From Bretschneidera sinensis (taxonomy: Eukaryota > Streptophyta > Magnoliopsida > Brassicales > Akaniaceae): a DNA stretch of 64,000 nt. Each line of letters begins with the position of its first letter. Position 1 is the first letter of the stretch. This document shows positions 10,274 through 22,555 of the stretch, piece after piece. A program made the translations under genes and the position numbers. The notes below the pieces were generated by a model. The model was given only the letters and a program-made list of their open reading frames with translations. It was not told the DNA's origin and made no database searches. Where the stretch lies: positions 101,318,588 through 101,382,587 of the forward strand of contig CM043702.1 in NCBI GenBank assembly GCA_023935145.1, given 5' to 3'.

Positions 10274-11484
10274 TGTAGATTGAGGTTTCAACCTAAGAGG
10301 AGGGGTGAATTGGGTTTTTAAATACTTTTTCTAATTAAACACAAGTTTATAAAAACTGATAACACCACAAGCATATAAACAAGCAATATGTGCTGTAAAT
10401 AAAGAGTTTAAGGAATAGAGAATTCAAACTTAATTTATAGTGGTTCGGCAATATCAAATTCATTCTGACCCTACGTCCACTCTCTTTAAGGAACCTCCTT
10501 GAAGTAATCCACTAAGAAACTTAGCCGTGTAACTTCATGGGTGTTGCACAAACCTTACAATCCCTTCCTCTTGGAAGCAAACCCCTTCCTCTCAGAAGCA
10601 AAACCCTTTCCTCTCGAAAGCAAACCCCTTCCTCTCAGAAGCTAATCTCTTCCTTTCAGAAACTAATCCCTTTACAATAGATGCTGTAAAGTAAATAGTA
10701 GAGAGACAACAATGAAAGCTTATACAACTGAATAATATCTCTCTTTCAAGGTAAAGCTTGAAGAATGGCTCAACAATCAATTTTTCAAAGCTTTTTGTGT
10801 ATCAATGAGTAAAAACTTGATTGAATGTGTGATTTCCCTTCTTTAAAATGCTCAATAGAGTGGGTTTATATAGCCTTGATGTAATATGCCCGTTCTCAAC
10901 TGATTTGGTACATTTTAGTACAATTTGTGCTGAAATCTCGCGTCTCAACGGTCATATTTTTTGAACTACTAGTCGACTGGATCTTAGTACCAGTCAACTG
11001 GGTCAAGCTTAAAAATCCCATTTTTAAGGCTTTGAAGGTACCAGTCGACTGGGTATGACTTACAAGTCGACTGGGAAACTTCTGCCCAAAGTACAAGTTG
11101 ACTGGGTTAGTCTTACCAGTCTACTGGGGACTGTCTGTCCAAAACACCAGTGTTTTGGTGTAAGGACCCAGTCGACTGGGTTGCTTTTCAATCCAGTTTT
11201 TCATTCTTTTAAAAGGATTTGATTTTAAAACGTTAGTTTTTAAAATTCCTTTTCAAAATGAGCCATTAGACAAGCTAATTACCTGAACAAGTGAGATTTA
11301 CAACATGTTTAAATACCGTATAACTATACTAGATCTTCTGTCTTGACTTGGTGATTGATTCGGGTTGAGTTCTTACACCTTGATCCCTGGTTGAATGCAC
11401 TTATTGCTTAATACACTTACTTAGCACTGTTAGTATAATAAGAGTTGTGTTTTGTCATCATTAAAATATAAGTGAGGGTCAACA
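10274..11484 (-). repeat. Element B 5' LTR
   Basis: 1211 bp, TG...CA, partner of 1300-2521. TATA box at 10865-10873, CAGTCGACTG palindromes at about 10970-11180, and a shorter hairpin array near 10560-10670 in which several CpG sites have decayed to TpG/CpA. Confidence 0.93.
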
Positions 11485-11570
11485 ATCATTAAATTCATAT
11501 TTAAGTTTAGGCAATGTAGTTACTCTTTCACCAACCATGACTCTTTTTACAGGAATCCTAGGTCCTTCTT
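11485..11570 (-). pseudogene. gag: Element A gag fragment between the B and C insertions
   Basis: 86 bp of the A gag core, homologous to B gag around 9990-10080 (same aligned words for the region upstream of the UBN2 core). It starts with B's TSD copy ATCAT and ends with C's TSD copy TTCTT, so both insertion sites are visible. Confidence 0.85.
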
Positions 11571-12454
11571 TGTTAGAAACCACCTTGGATGATGCCTAAG
11601 AGGTGATCTTCCAAACACCTAAGTCTGGAGTGACTTGTATAAGAAAAGAAACAGCAACCAATCAAAGCAAGAAAGAAAAGAACACAAAAAATTTGTTGAC
11701 GAGGTTCGGCAATATGCCTACGTCCCCGTGAGCTCCTCCGAGCTCTCTGGACTATCTTATCAATGGAGTTCTTTACAATCAGCAACACCCTTCTAAGAAC
11801 TCACAGGTTCTTGAAGAACAAAAGAAGAAGAAGAAAGTGATAAGAACTAACCCTGGAATTTTCCCAAGAAAATTCCCCTTACAAGCCCTTGAATCCCTTT
11901 CTATTCTACTCTCTCTTTCTAAACAACCAGCCTCTCTACAGAATCTCTCTTGAGTTTAGTGTCTTTGCACTCTTACAATTGATCTCACTTTCAATCACAA
12001 GTTATTCCTCTCTCTTCTTCTTGGAGATTGTAGCTAGGTGACCCTTTATATAGTGCACCAACTTCTTGACCAATCTTGAGGGTCAATATCCACCCTAAGA
12101 TCTTGAGGACCAATCAACCTTAGCCCTCCATCAATCCTAAGTGATGTTATGCATTTTGTACATACCTCATGCACCTAACAAAAGGCTGAACTAAATAGAC
12201 CATGTGTGCCTTTAAGCTGCAGCCTTGATCAGGGTAAGCCGCGGCCTGAAGAAGGGTTGAAACATCTCCTCTTGTCACCTTTCTAGGCATTGCGGCTTGG
12301 GGAAGTCTGAGCTGTGGAACACACTAGTGCTGAGCCTCCTCCATGCTGGGAACCATGGCCTAGAAAGATCTAGGCCGTGGCCTGACCTGATGTGCACACA
12401 TTCTTTAACATGCCGATATTCTTCTCCCATTTAAACCTTAGACAAACCCCAACA
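11571..12454 (-). repeat. Element C 3' LTR
   Basis: 884 bp, TG...CA. TATA box CTATATAAAG on the minus strand at 12044-12053. U3 (about 12220-12380) holds repeated GCCGCGGC-like GC-rich palindromes, several decayed to GCCATGGC or GCTGTGGC. Confidence 0.92.
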
Positions 12455-14344
12455 ATCTCTATCTTTATCTAAGTGTTTAAACCCAAACCCATTGTTCAGA
12501 GAACTCAGTATCCAAACTCATCTTGAGTCACCATATCAACCGACTCCAATCCTAAGAAGTTCGAGGCAATGATTGAACTTGCTTAGAGGTGGAACTTTGG
12601 TACCTAAATCCGCAGGGTTTTCTTCCGTGGCCACCTTATCCACATGAATGCATCATTCCGTAACATTTTCCCAAATAAAATGGTACCGAACATCCATGTG
12701 CTTTGTTCTCTCATGGAACACCGGATTCTTGTACCTCCTTTAGTACCTTCAACTCTTTCAGCAACCCTTTGCACCACATAGCCTCCTTGATGGCTTCCGT
12801 AGCCGCTATGTACTCAGCCTCGGTTGTTGAGAGTGCTACCACCGGCTGCAACTGAGCCTTCCAACTTACATAGCATCTGTTTAAGTTGAAGAAGTAGAAA
12901 GTAATTGATCTTCTCTTATCCTGGTCTGCTCCATAGTCTGAATCAGCATAACCCTTAAGACAGTTGGACTTACCCCTCTTCTCATAAATCAGCCCCACAT
13001 CTGGGCTTCCCTTCAAGTACCTTAGCAAGCACTTCATCCCAAGCCAATGCTCCCTTCTAGGATTACTTATAAACCTACTGAGAACACTTATTGCATAAGT
13101 AATATCAGGTCTAATGCTTACCATGGTGAACATTATAGATCCAACCGCACTAGAGTAAGGGACTTTTTCCATTTCCTTCTTCTCCTCATCTGATCTTGGA
13201 CATTGATTGCTGGAGAACTTGAAATGACCAGCAAGGGGAACCTTCACTGGTTTGTTATCTTCTATAAAGAACTTAGATATCATCTTCTCTATGTAGGAAG
13301 TTTGAGAGATCTTCAATATGTTTCTCTCTCTTTGCCGGATTATACACATCCCAAGGATCTTCTGTGCATGGCCAAGATCCTTCATCTCAAACTCCTCACT
13401 GAGTTGAGCCTTCAATTTTCTTATCCTCTCCATGCTGCTCCCAACCAGCAATATATCATCAATATAGATCAGGATGATCACCATTTCCTCCACCTTATGC
13501 CCCTTGTAGTACAAGTATGAATCATGGTAGCTCCTCATGAAACCCAGGCTAGTTACAAAGGAATCGAACCTCTTATTCCATTGCCGAGGTGATTGCTTCA
13601 GGCCATAGAGAGATTTCTTTAATTGGCACACCAAATCTCCCTGCCTTCCTTCCTTATAGCCTTTGGGTTGCCTCATGTAGATGGTCTCATCAAGCTCTCC
13701 ATGTAAGAACACTATCTTCGCATCCATTTGCTCGATTTCCCAATTAAATTGGACCACCATTGCTAACACTATCCTTATCGTCTTGTATTTCACAACCGGT
13801 GAGAATATTTTTGTGAAATCTATACCTTCACTTTGTGTGAACCCCTTCGCCACCAGCTTAGCATTATACCGGACTTCATCCCCTGGAGTGTTCCTTTCTT
13901 TGATCTTGTAAATCTATTTACAATCCACAACTCTCAGTTTTTCTGGTTTGGGCACCAATTCGCAAGAGTTGCTCTTCCTCAAAGAATCCATTTCTTCCTC
14001 TATAGCTCGCTGACACTTTGACGACTCCTTATATTCCATGACATCCATGTAAGTTTATGTTTCAACCTCTCCTTCTGTCCAAGGAGCTGCTACATTAGCA
14101 TCCGCAAACCCATATCTCAAAGGTGGTCTAACCACCCTCCTTTCCTATTTCCTTGTGAGCTGGTAGTTATTCAGGCTTGTTGCATCATCCCCTTCCAATT
14201 CAGCCTCCTCTTGAGTGTCCTAAGCTTGGCCTTCATCAATGAGCTCTACCTGGTCTGAACCCTCTTGCCTTCCTTGCTCTATCTGAACTGAATTCTCCTT
14301 GATGCTATGCTTCACAAATTCCGGACTGGTTTGCTCACTATCCC
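12455..14344 (-). pseudogene. pol: Element C pol: RT and RNase H (with PPT at 12455-12470)
   Basis: The open stretch 12711-13853 (380 codons) holds RT with QMDAK (first Asp present) and YIDD (13455-13466), both intact, then RNase H with GYADSDYGAD and STTEAEY. A deletion of roughly 50 bp at about 12711 shifts the frame and removes the DSQSALHL block; the rest (RTKHMDVRYHF) resumes in another frame to about 12500. Upstream, 13854-14344 is the degraded integrase-RT linker. This copy keeps the 13503-13796 and 12858-13010 segments that are missing in H and L. Confidence 0.87.
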
Positions 14345-16498
14345 CTACAGGGTTAGTTTTCTCAAAGTAGGGAAATAACAATTATTAAAAATAACATCCC
14401 TACTTATTATGAGTTTCATTCCTTTTGGTTCTAAGGACCACAACCTATACCCCTTAACCCCATCACCATACCCTAGAAATACACATTTTTTAGACCTTGG
14501 GTTAAGTTTATCAACCTTTTGATGTGCGTATGCAGCACAACCAAAAGTCCTAAGGTTGTTCAACTCAGGGGGTTTTCCACTCCACATCTCCATGGGAATC
14601 TTAAGGTCTAAAGCTCTAGAGGGTGATCTATTTACCAAGTATGCAGCAGTAGACACAGCTTCCCCCCAAAAATATTTTGGTAAACCGGACCCAATTAACA
14701 TGCACCTAACTTTTTCCATAAAGGTTCTATTCATCCTCTTAGTAACTCCATTTTGCTGAGGGGTTTTCACAACTGTTCTATGTATTAGAATGCCATTTAA
14801 TTCACATAATTTATCAAAATCCTTATTAAAAAATTCTAAGCCATTATCGGTTCTTAACACCTTAACTACCTTGCCCGTTTGAGTTTCCAGCAACTTTTTC
14901 CACACCACAAATTTATTCAAAGCATCTGATTTATTTTTAAGCAAATAAACCCAAACCATTCTTGAATAATCATCAATTAAAGATAGAAAGTAATGATTAC
15001 CTCCCTGTGTTGGTGTCCTTGATGGTCCCCAAAGATCTGCATGGATGTAGTCAAGAATCCCCTTAGACTTATGCACTCCGGTGTTGAAGCTGACCCGATG
15101 TTGCTTCCCAAGAATGCAACTTTCGCAGATATCAAGTTTCTCTACTTTTTCACCACCAAGTAGACCATTCTTGCTGAGAACTTGCAGGCCCTTTTCACTC
15201 ATATGTCCTAAGCAAGTGTGCCAAAGGGCTGCCTTATCCATCTCAGCCATCAAGCTTGCTGCTTGATCCTTGATTTCTGTCTCACCGATCATCTCATAAA
15301 GTCCATCTTTGATTGCTGCTTTGATAACTATCAAAGAACCCTTGGTTAACTTGATCTTTCCTCCCTCAGCTTTGTAGGTATACCCTATGGAATCCAGTTG
15401 CCTCAATGAGATCAAATTCCTCCTCAAATCCGGGAGATACCTTATATTTCGCAGCAGCCTTGTGACTCCGTCAAACATCCTCAACTGAATGTCTCCTATC
15501 CCCCTCACTTGGCAAGAATTGTCATTCCCTAAGAAAACCCTTCCATCATTGGTCTTCTTGAAATTCTTGAACCATTCCTTGTGAGGGCACATGTGATAAG
15601 TGCACCCGGAATGCAGAATCCATTTCTCACTGCTTTGCCTCCTGCTCACATTTGAGCACACAATAAGAAGATCATCTTGCTGTTCTCCTTTGGCAACCGA
15701 AGCCTCTCCATTATTGGTATGGCTTCTCCCTCTCTTATCCCATAATCGCTTCTTGCAGTCTTTCTTGAAGTGACCCTCCTTGTTGTAGTAGAAGCACCTT
15801 TTTCCTCCAAATCTTGGTTTGGAATGTGCTCTCCTATGGCTCTGCCCTCTACCCTTTGATTTCTCTCGGTAGTTTCCATGGTTGCTACTGCCATTCTGAG
15901 TTTCTGGCCTTCCTCTAATGATTAGCCTTTCTCCACTTGATGCTTCCCTCATCTTGGCTTTGAAATCATGAACCCTTATAGCATTGATCAAAATTTCCTT
16001 GGTTAGTGTATCTCTTCCATATTCAATAGCATTAATCAAACTCTCAAAACAATCAGGAAGAGAATTTAACAAAATAACAACCAATTGTTCATCCGGGAAT
16101 TTAATACTACAACTAGCCAAATCTTGAACTAGCTTGCTAAACACATCAAGATTATCTTGCAACTCTTTATTAGAAACATTTTAAAAGCAAAGATTCTTTT
16201 AAGAAGATAAATCTTGTTAGAGAGAGTTTTGGTTATCTAGTTTCTTCCATATGACAACAGGATCTTCTGAGTCTCCGCACTCCCTTGTGACACTATCTGA
16301 CATGTGTAACAAAATGGTGCTGTATGCCATCTTCTTCATCTCAATCCGCTTGTCCTCTGTGATACTTGCTGAAAAAGCATCATCTTCTCTAATAGCCAAG
16401 TCCACCTTCTATTGCATAAGAACGTCCTTGATCTTTCGCTTCTATAGGGAAAAATCTCCCTTTCCATCAAACTTCTCAACAATGAAATTTGAACCCAT
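14345..16498 (-). pseudogene. gag-pol: Element C gag-protease-integrase
   Basis: The start is the ATG at 16496-16498 (MGSNFIVEKFDG); stops at about 16448 and 16409 and shifts up to 16163 break the N-terminus. The following 605-codon open stretch (14345-16162) has the knuckle CFYY-NKEG-H-FKKD-C (second Cys lost), a protease block WILHSGC (catalytic Asp replaced by His), the pre-integrase zinc domain (ALWHTCLGHM...CESC), and an integrase with IHADLWGP and RTDNGLEF but NGVTKRMNR, where the third catalytic Glu is Lys. It ends by frameshift near 14385. Confidence 0.88.
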
Positions 16499-16742
16499 CT
16501 TGCAGAGATGATCCCAGATTTGTGCAGCACCCAAAAATTCTTTCAAAATGCTTCTAAAGCTCAAGAACACGATCGAAGATTGATCTCAATACCGTTCTTG
16601 AATCAACCTCAAGAACATGATCTGATCTTGATCTTTACTCTGCTCTTGAATCACCCAAGAAGTTTGTTCTTTGATTATTGGAGTCTTGCTCCGATACCCA
16701 GCTGTGCAAGCTTTGATACCACTATTGGTGGTATCTCTTCTA

Positions 16743-16754
16743 GCTCTGATACCA
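16743..16754 (-). other. Element C primer-binding site (tRNA-iMet)
   Basis: Minus strand reads TGGTATCAGAGC, one base inside the 5' LTR. The region between this and the gag start (16499-16742) is the untranslated leader. Confidence 0.92.
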
Positions 16755-16755
16755 C

Positions 16756-17646
16756 TGTTGGGAAACCACCTTGGATGATGCCCAGGAGGTGATCTTCCAA
16801 ACACCTAAGTCTGGAGTGATTTGTATAAGAAAAGAAACAACAACCGATCAAAGCAAGAAAGAAAAGAACACAAGAAATTTGTTGACGAGGTTGGACAATA
16901 TGCCTACGTCCCTGTGAGCTCTTCCAAGCTCTCTACACTATCTTATCAATGGAGTTCTTTACAATCAGCAACACCCTTCCAAGAACTCACAGGTTCTTGA
17001 AGAACAAAAGAAGAAGAAGAAGAAGAAAGTGATAAGATCTAACCCTGGAATTTTCCCAAGAAAATTCCCCTTACAAGCCCTTGAATCCCTTTCTATTCTA
17101 CTCTCTATTTCTAAACAACCAGCCTCTCTATAGAATCTCTCTTGAGTTTAGTGTCTTTGCACTCTTAGAATTGATTTCACTTTCAATCACAAGTTATTCC
17201 TCTCTCTTATTCTTGGAGATTGTAGCTAGGTGACCCTTTATATAGTGCACCAACTTCTTGACCAATCTTGAGGGTCAATATCCACCTTTAGATCTTGAGG
17301 ACCAATCAACCTTAGCCCTCCATCAATCCTAAGTGATGCTATGCATTTTGAACATGCCTCACGCACCTAACAAAAGGTTTAACCAAATGGACTATGTGTG
17401 CCTTCAAGCCGCGGCCTTGATCAGGGCAAGCCGCGGCCTAAAGAAGGGCTGAGGCATCTCCTCTTGTCACCTTTCTGGGTGCCACAGCCTGGGGGAGTCT
17501 GAGCCATGGTGCACACTAGTGCTAAGCCTCCTCCATGTTGGGCATTGCAGCCTGGAAAGAGCTGGGCCGTAACCTGACCTAGTGTGCACACATTCTTTAA
17601 CATGCTGATCTTCTTCTACCGTTTAAACCTTAGACAAACTCCAATA
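16756..17646 (-). repeat. Element C 5' LTR
   Basis: 891 bp. The U3 terminus has decayed from CA to TA on the plus strand (17645-17646). TATA at 17236-17245; GC-rich palindromes at about 17400-17580. Confidence 0.92.
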
Positions 17647-17786
17647 TTCTTCAACAATTCTTCATAAATTATAATCTTGGCCTTCAACAAATATTTTCAT
17701 CATATTTTCCAATAAGTATAATTTGTTCCATTAAACAAAGGTGGCCTAATATAAGAGTGATCTTCAGTATAACTATTATTAGCCAT
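17647..17786 (-). pseudogene. gag: Element A gag, 5' end with start codon
   Basis: ATG at 17784-17786 (MANNSYTEDHSY), matching the B gag start. A one-base frameshift lies near 17703. The frame is interrupted by element C and resumes at 11570. Confidence 0.85.
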
Positions 17787-17827
17787 AAGAGCTACTCAAG
17801 GATTTTAAGCCTATTAATGCGAACAAA

Positions 17828-17839
17828 GCTTTGACACCA
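17828..17839 (-). other. Element A primer-binding site, decayed
   Basis: Minus strand reads TGGTGTCAAAGC, two changes from the tRNA-iMet PBS, two bases inside the LTR. Confidence 0.8.
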
Positions 17840-17841
17840 AT

Positions 17842-19008
17842 TGTAACCAAGGTGCAACCCAAGAGGGGGGCTGAATTGGGTTTTAATTTTTTTTTTCCAA
17901 ACAACAAACAAGTTTTAAACTCTAAATTAACTTAAGCAAATATAACAATTAAATCATTGGAAATTAAGGGAGTAGAGGAAGAGAAAGTACAAACTCCGTT
18001 TATAGTGGTTCGACAATATTGGAAACTTTCTGGCCTTACCTCCACTCACTTCAAGGAGACTCCTTGAAGTATTCCACTAAGTGAACAACTTCACAGGTAT
18101 TTCTTAAACCGTTACAAAAATCTCTTCTAAGGAAGTTAATACAAGTGTTTAACACCTAAACACTACTAGGAGTTACACCAACTCTTTTCTCTTACAATTA
18201 TTGGAATTTAAGAGTGTACAAAAGAGATAGCAATCATGCATTTACATGATGAAAAATATCTCTCTTTCAGGAACAAAGTTTTTAAGATGGTTGAAGAATG
18301 TTTTTAAACAAATTGAATGTTCTTATATGGTTATTCAGCTCATTTAAAAAGGGTTTTATATAGCCCAAGCTTCATATGGCCGTTAGACACAAGAGGGAGC
18401 ATTTTGGAGCAATAAATGCTCTGAATTGGTGCCTTTCGTTTCAAAATATAGTCGTTATTTTCGAACATTTAGTCGATTGGATCATTATTCAGTCGACTGA
18501 ATCAAGTGATTCAACTTCAGTCAAGGAGCATTCAGTCAACTGGAACAGAAGGTCAGAAGTTTATATCCTGCATTCAATCAACTAAATACATCATTCAGTT
18601 AATTGGATCAAAGGTAAGAAAATTCTTCCTTTTATTCAGTCGACTGAATGATTCATTCAGTCGATTGAATGATTCATTCAGTCGATTGGATCACCTGAAA
18701 CAAAATTTTCTATTTTTAATTTTATTTTAAAAACAAAACCTCATCAAAATGAATTTGTCAAAAATGTTTTTGTAATCAAATTAAGCCATATATAAAGCTA
18801 GGAAATTGATAGAGAAATTTACAATTATATCCATAACCTTTGAAGCTTCTATTCTTAATCTTCAAACTTATTCAAATGTTAAGTACTTAGCTTATCAAGT
18901 ACTAGTTGTCTTTGTACAAACATCTTTGAAACTTTAAACACTAGATAAATTGGTTAGCACAAGTTAATATTGTTTTGTCATAATTAAAATCAAGTTAGGG
19001 GTCAACAT
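17842..19008 (-). repeat. Element A 5' LTR (SIRE-like)
   Basis: 1167 bp, TG...CA (starts TGTTGACCCC in element sense). TATA on the minus strand at 18355-18363. U3 holds at least seven CAGTCGACTG-type palindromes (about 18470-18690), including the 16-bp perfect palindrome ATTCAGTCGACTGAAT at 18634-18649. The 3' LTR must be left of the window. Confidence 0.9.
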
Positions 19009-20727
19009 TAGTAATCAATCATATATTCTAATAAATTACTAAGCTATTAACCTTTTACGATTGCAATCTCTTAGCGTGTAGCGATGGGATTCAAAGAATT
19101 AATATTGTAGTTATTAGTTTTCCACATGTGGTGTGGATGCCTTCAAATTATGGATTATTGTGTGGTGATGGATGAATGCACATAAGATTCGAAGCTTAAT
19201 CCAAGAATTGATGTAGAAAAATCAGGGTTTATGTTTTTTAGGATTTTTAGAGTAGTGGGATTTTTAGTGGAGGCTAAGGTTTATGGAAATTTGGAGTTTT
19301 TATGGAGGTTTAGGTTTTCTTGGAGAGAAAAATAGTGGATGGAAATTTTAGATCTCTAGAGTTAAAAGATTCTAAAGTTTTTGGCTTCTGTTTATGTATT
19401 TTGTGTTTGTAGACGGTGGTAAGGATTTATTGTAGAGGCAAAAAAAACCAATTTTTCACGTTCCTCGTATGGTTTGGAACCAAAAAATGAAATTCTAGAA
19501 GAAAACAAACTAAGGCGGCGCATTAGGTTGGGTCTTGGACTCAACTAACCGCCCAGTCTATCGACTGGGTCTTGATCCTCTTGTTCTTCGACTACTTATT
19601 TTGGTATGTTTTGGTTTAGTTCTATTTGGTTTGCTTCGGTTCGGTTTTGGCTAATCAATTCTAACCAAAATTCAATTTCCACTTTACATTCATTCATCTT
19701 AAGGGTCTTAGGACCAAAATTTCATCATTGGGCCCCACACATGGCTAGTTCGAATATTTAGAATGAAATTGAGTGTCTAAAGTTTGCCCTATTTAATTGA
19801 GCTTCACCGTAAGTGAAAGTTAAAGGCTTCACCGTAAGCGACAATTAAAGGCTCTAAGTGTGGACAAGTGAATTCAAGCTTCATTTTATTTCTGCTTTAC
19901 ATTCTGAGGGTCAATGCCCAAAGAGACAATCAAAGGAACAAAACTCCAACTTAATTGATTATCTAAGGGCCTGAGGGGTGTGCTAATGACACAAGGTCAT
20001 TTGTGGATAATCAAATCAAGGAGTTGCCTCGTAGTTTTAAGGAACAAAAAACCACATTGTCATTGGTCTTTATTTGATTTAGAGATTCGGGTCAAGAGAT
20101 TGGGTTCACAATGGGAAGGTCATGAATGAATGGCCTAAGTGCACCTAGGCCTCAATGGGCCTACCCAATACTCCTACACATTAATTGATTCCTTTTAAAT
20201 AATTTAAATAAATTGTTTCTTTATAACGAGTCACACAATATTATGAGCATTTGTAAAAAATGATAAATCAATCAAAATAGTTATAAGAAAAATCCAAAAT
20301 AAGAGAGAATAACAAGGAAAGATAAATGTGTTTATAGGGAAATAGGGGTAATCACAAGGTGTCTAACTACGGTTTACATTCCTAAAACTAAAATAATAAA
20401 TAAAAATTACAGGGAAATAACAATAAATTATAAGGTGCCTAATCGCGACTTACATTCTCAAAAATTGTAAAATCTTAAAGAAAAACGATAAATAACTAAG
20501 TCATTCATAGCAAGTAAATAGATCCACACGTGGAAATTAAATAAGTAAAATAAATGGATTGCATTCCCATGACAACATAAATAGTAGATTCATCAATCCA
20601 TGACAATATAAAACTAAATAATTAAACTCGTCCATAAATAAAACAAGTAATACATCCATTCAAGCACATATATTCAACCAAGAACATGTAATTAAGCATT
20701 AAATCATCAATAGGAGCATAATATCTA
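19009..20727. other. Unassigned AT-rich spacer between elements A and D
   Basis: No convincing reading frame, RNA gene or element terminus. Contains one isolated CGACTGGG motif near 19555 and a 25-bp tandem duplication (19801-19850). Bases 20330-20470 have two loosely similar blocks (GGTGTCTAACTACGG and GGTGCCTAATCGCG). Probably decayed repeat DNA. Confidence 0.5.
19801..19850. repeat. 25-bp direct tandem duplication
   Basis: Two adjacent copies beginning GCTTCACCGTAAG, three differences between them. Context unknown. Confidence 0.75.
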
Positions 20728-22234
20728 TGTAAGTCTACCGACATAGAATACATAGCAGAATTTAAATTTTTTAAACTATGCCAATAAACTTTCACCGAGA
20801 AATTTTCTATGAATCTATTAGAATGAATACAATTAATATCCATAACGAATACAATTAATCTCTATACAAGGTTATAGATTTATACCTTATGTTGATGAAG
20901 ATTCCTATTGATCCTTTAGAGACGAGTTCACAAGCCGTTCAATTGCCTGACATCTAAGCATATCCATACGAGCAATATGAACTAGAGATCTCCAATTAAA
21001 GTGATTGAAAATTAAGGAGTTTTAGCTCCTTGAGATTTGCAGTAAAGAGAACTTTAGATCTGATCTCAAAACTCTAATTATGATCATTAGGGTTTCTATC
21101 AAACAGAAGCCCTTTTTATATAGAACCTTTACTCATAAAGGATCCAAGATTTTAGAATTGTAAATAAACTCCTTGTTTAATTTAATTTTTAAAAATATCT
21201 CAATTGGCCCCTTAATTTCCCTATTGTGTGACCCTTTAGGTTTAATATCACGTTGGCAATAGGTCTTAAATTTTACATCACAATTGGATCCCATCCGATT
21301 AATTAAAAATCTATTTAATTTAATTTGAATTAAATCTCATTTTAATTCTCCCTTTAATTAAGAATTAATTCTTAAGGGTTTAGACAAGTCATGATTGACA
21401 CTAGAAGTATGTCATGGCTACCCATACAATATGAATTAATGTGAATCTTTCCATTGTTAGTTACCGTACAATTAAATCCTTCCATCATGCAATGTCACTG
21501 ATTAAACCTAAGGCATTGAATTACTGTCAAAATTTGATTATTTAATCATATGTATCTTGATCTCAAGTCCATAGCTTAAATGTTGAAATTAAAACATCCT
21601 TTCTAATTTCCACTCCACTATGGTCAAAGAGTGATGAATCCTCTATTGTACACACATACCTCAATGTGTAAGTGGTCATACCCAATTACTAGCTTTATGT
21701 GGCCCATGATTAGAACCATATGTAAATAGCATCAAAGCATGATAACCTATACAAATGATATTGATAGTGCCTCATGTCTAAGGATCACTTGTAGAAATAC
21801 AAAATAAGAACTCCTATTGACTAATAATAAAATGTTCGTTAGGAATTTTTTAGTTAAATCAGTTCATTTTAATTGTTCTCTAACAACCACCTACATAACT
21901 TGTTTTATTATCTCATAATCCTCGAGGAAACATAGTATATACTAATCTATCCGGATTCATTAATGACCTTCTTAGTGATCCTATGATTAGGAATATTTAA
22001 AAATAAAGTTTATGGAAATGCATCACATTAGTATGACCTCATCATGGCGCTTATTTTCATTACTCTTATCCTATGAGTTTTATCAAGTAATGTACATGCA
22101 ATGATTTGTAATGAATATTATAAATAAGATATATGTTATTATTAGTATTTATTTTCAATAAATGAATAAGATTAATTACAAGTAACATGCCTATAAAATT
22201 AAATGTTTTTGGCTTGTAGAGCATACTACTATCA
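20728..22234 (-). repeat. Element D 3' LTR
   Basis: 1507 bp. Minus-strand TATA (CTATATAAA) at 21115-21123. Clearly diverged from its partner, which is about 110 bp longer, so D is among the oldest elements here. Confidence 0.78.
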
Positions 22235-22555
22235 ATCGCTCACTTACACTAAAGCTAATAGACTCGGTATCTCCTACATATTCCTCTAGTTAATTGATAT
22301 GCAATATTATTTAATGATGAAACTCTTTCAGTCTTTATATTTCTTGTTCTAATGATTCTTTTAATAAGATGGAATCCTGTAAGAATTGTTTAGATTTCGG
22401 ATGAGACTTTGGTTATTACGGCTACACAATAATGCCATTATTGTCATAGTATCATGATATTGAAATTACAAGGTCAAAAACCATTCCAAGCTTAGTTATG
22501 AACTTCTTTATCTAAATAACTTCTTTATGAACTTCTTGATGAACAGGCTAGAGCA
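22235..22555 (-). other. Element D polypurine tract and unassigned 3' end
   Basis: 22235-22246 reads TAAGTGAGCGAT in element sense, close to the AGTGGGAGATTG-type PPT of many plant copia elements. The remaining ~300 bp is presumably D's pol tail but I could not align it to RNase H. Confidence 0.5.

Larger units (their letters stand above)
1300..11484 (-). mobile_element. Element B: complete SIRE/Maximus-like Ty1/copia retrotransposon, 10.2 kb
   Basis: Both LTRs (1300-2521 and 10274-11484) begin TG and end CA. The 5-bp TSD ATCAT is perfect at 1295-1299 and 11485-11489. Minus-strand order is 5' LTR, PBS, gag, protease, integrase, RT, RNase H, extra ORF, 3' LTR, which is the copia order. The LTR start (TGTTGACATTCACC) and the CATCATCAAAAAG-type tract before it resemble SIRE/Maximus elements; this lineage call is from family knowledge. 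The target was the gag of element A, an element of the same lineage. Several stops, one frameshift and a lost RT aspartate show the copy is dead. Confidence 0.93.
11571..17646 (-). mobile_element. Element C: complete Tork-like Ty1/copia retrotransposon, 6.1 kb
   Basis: LTRs 11571-12454 and 16756-17646; the TSD TTCTT is perfect at 11566-11570 and 17647-17651. Order on the minus strand is LTR, PBS, gag, protease, integrase, RT, RNase H, PPT, LTR. In the first 185 bases I count about 14 LTR differences, so the insertion is not recent. It sits in element A's gag, 86 bp from element B. It is the fullest copy of the family also represented by G, H, J and L. Confidence 0.93.

Noticed and set aside
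19009..20727. Possible host gene in the spacer between A and D
   Set aside because: No open stretch above about 60 codons, no splice-linked exons that I could read, and repeat-like composition.
20622..20843. 73-codon minus-strand open stretch next to D's left LTR
   Set aside because: It crosses the LTR boundary at 20728 and resembles no known protein.
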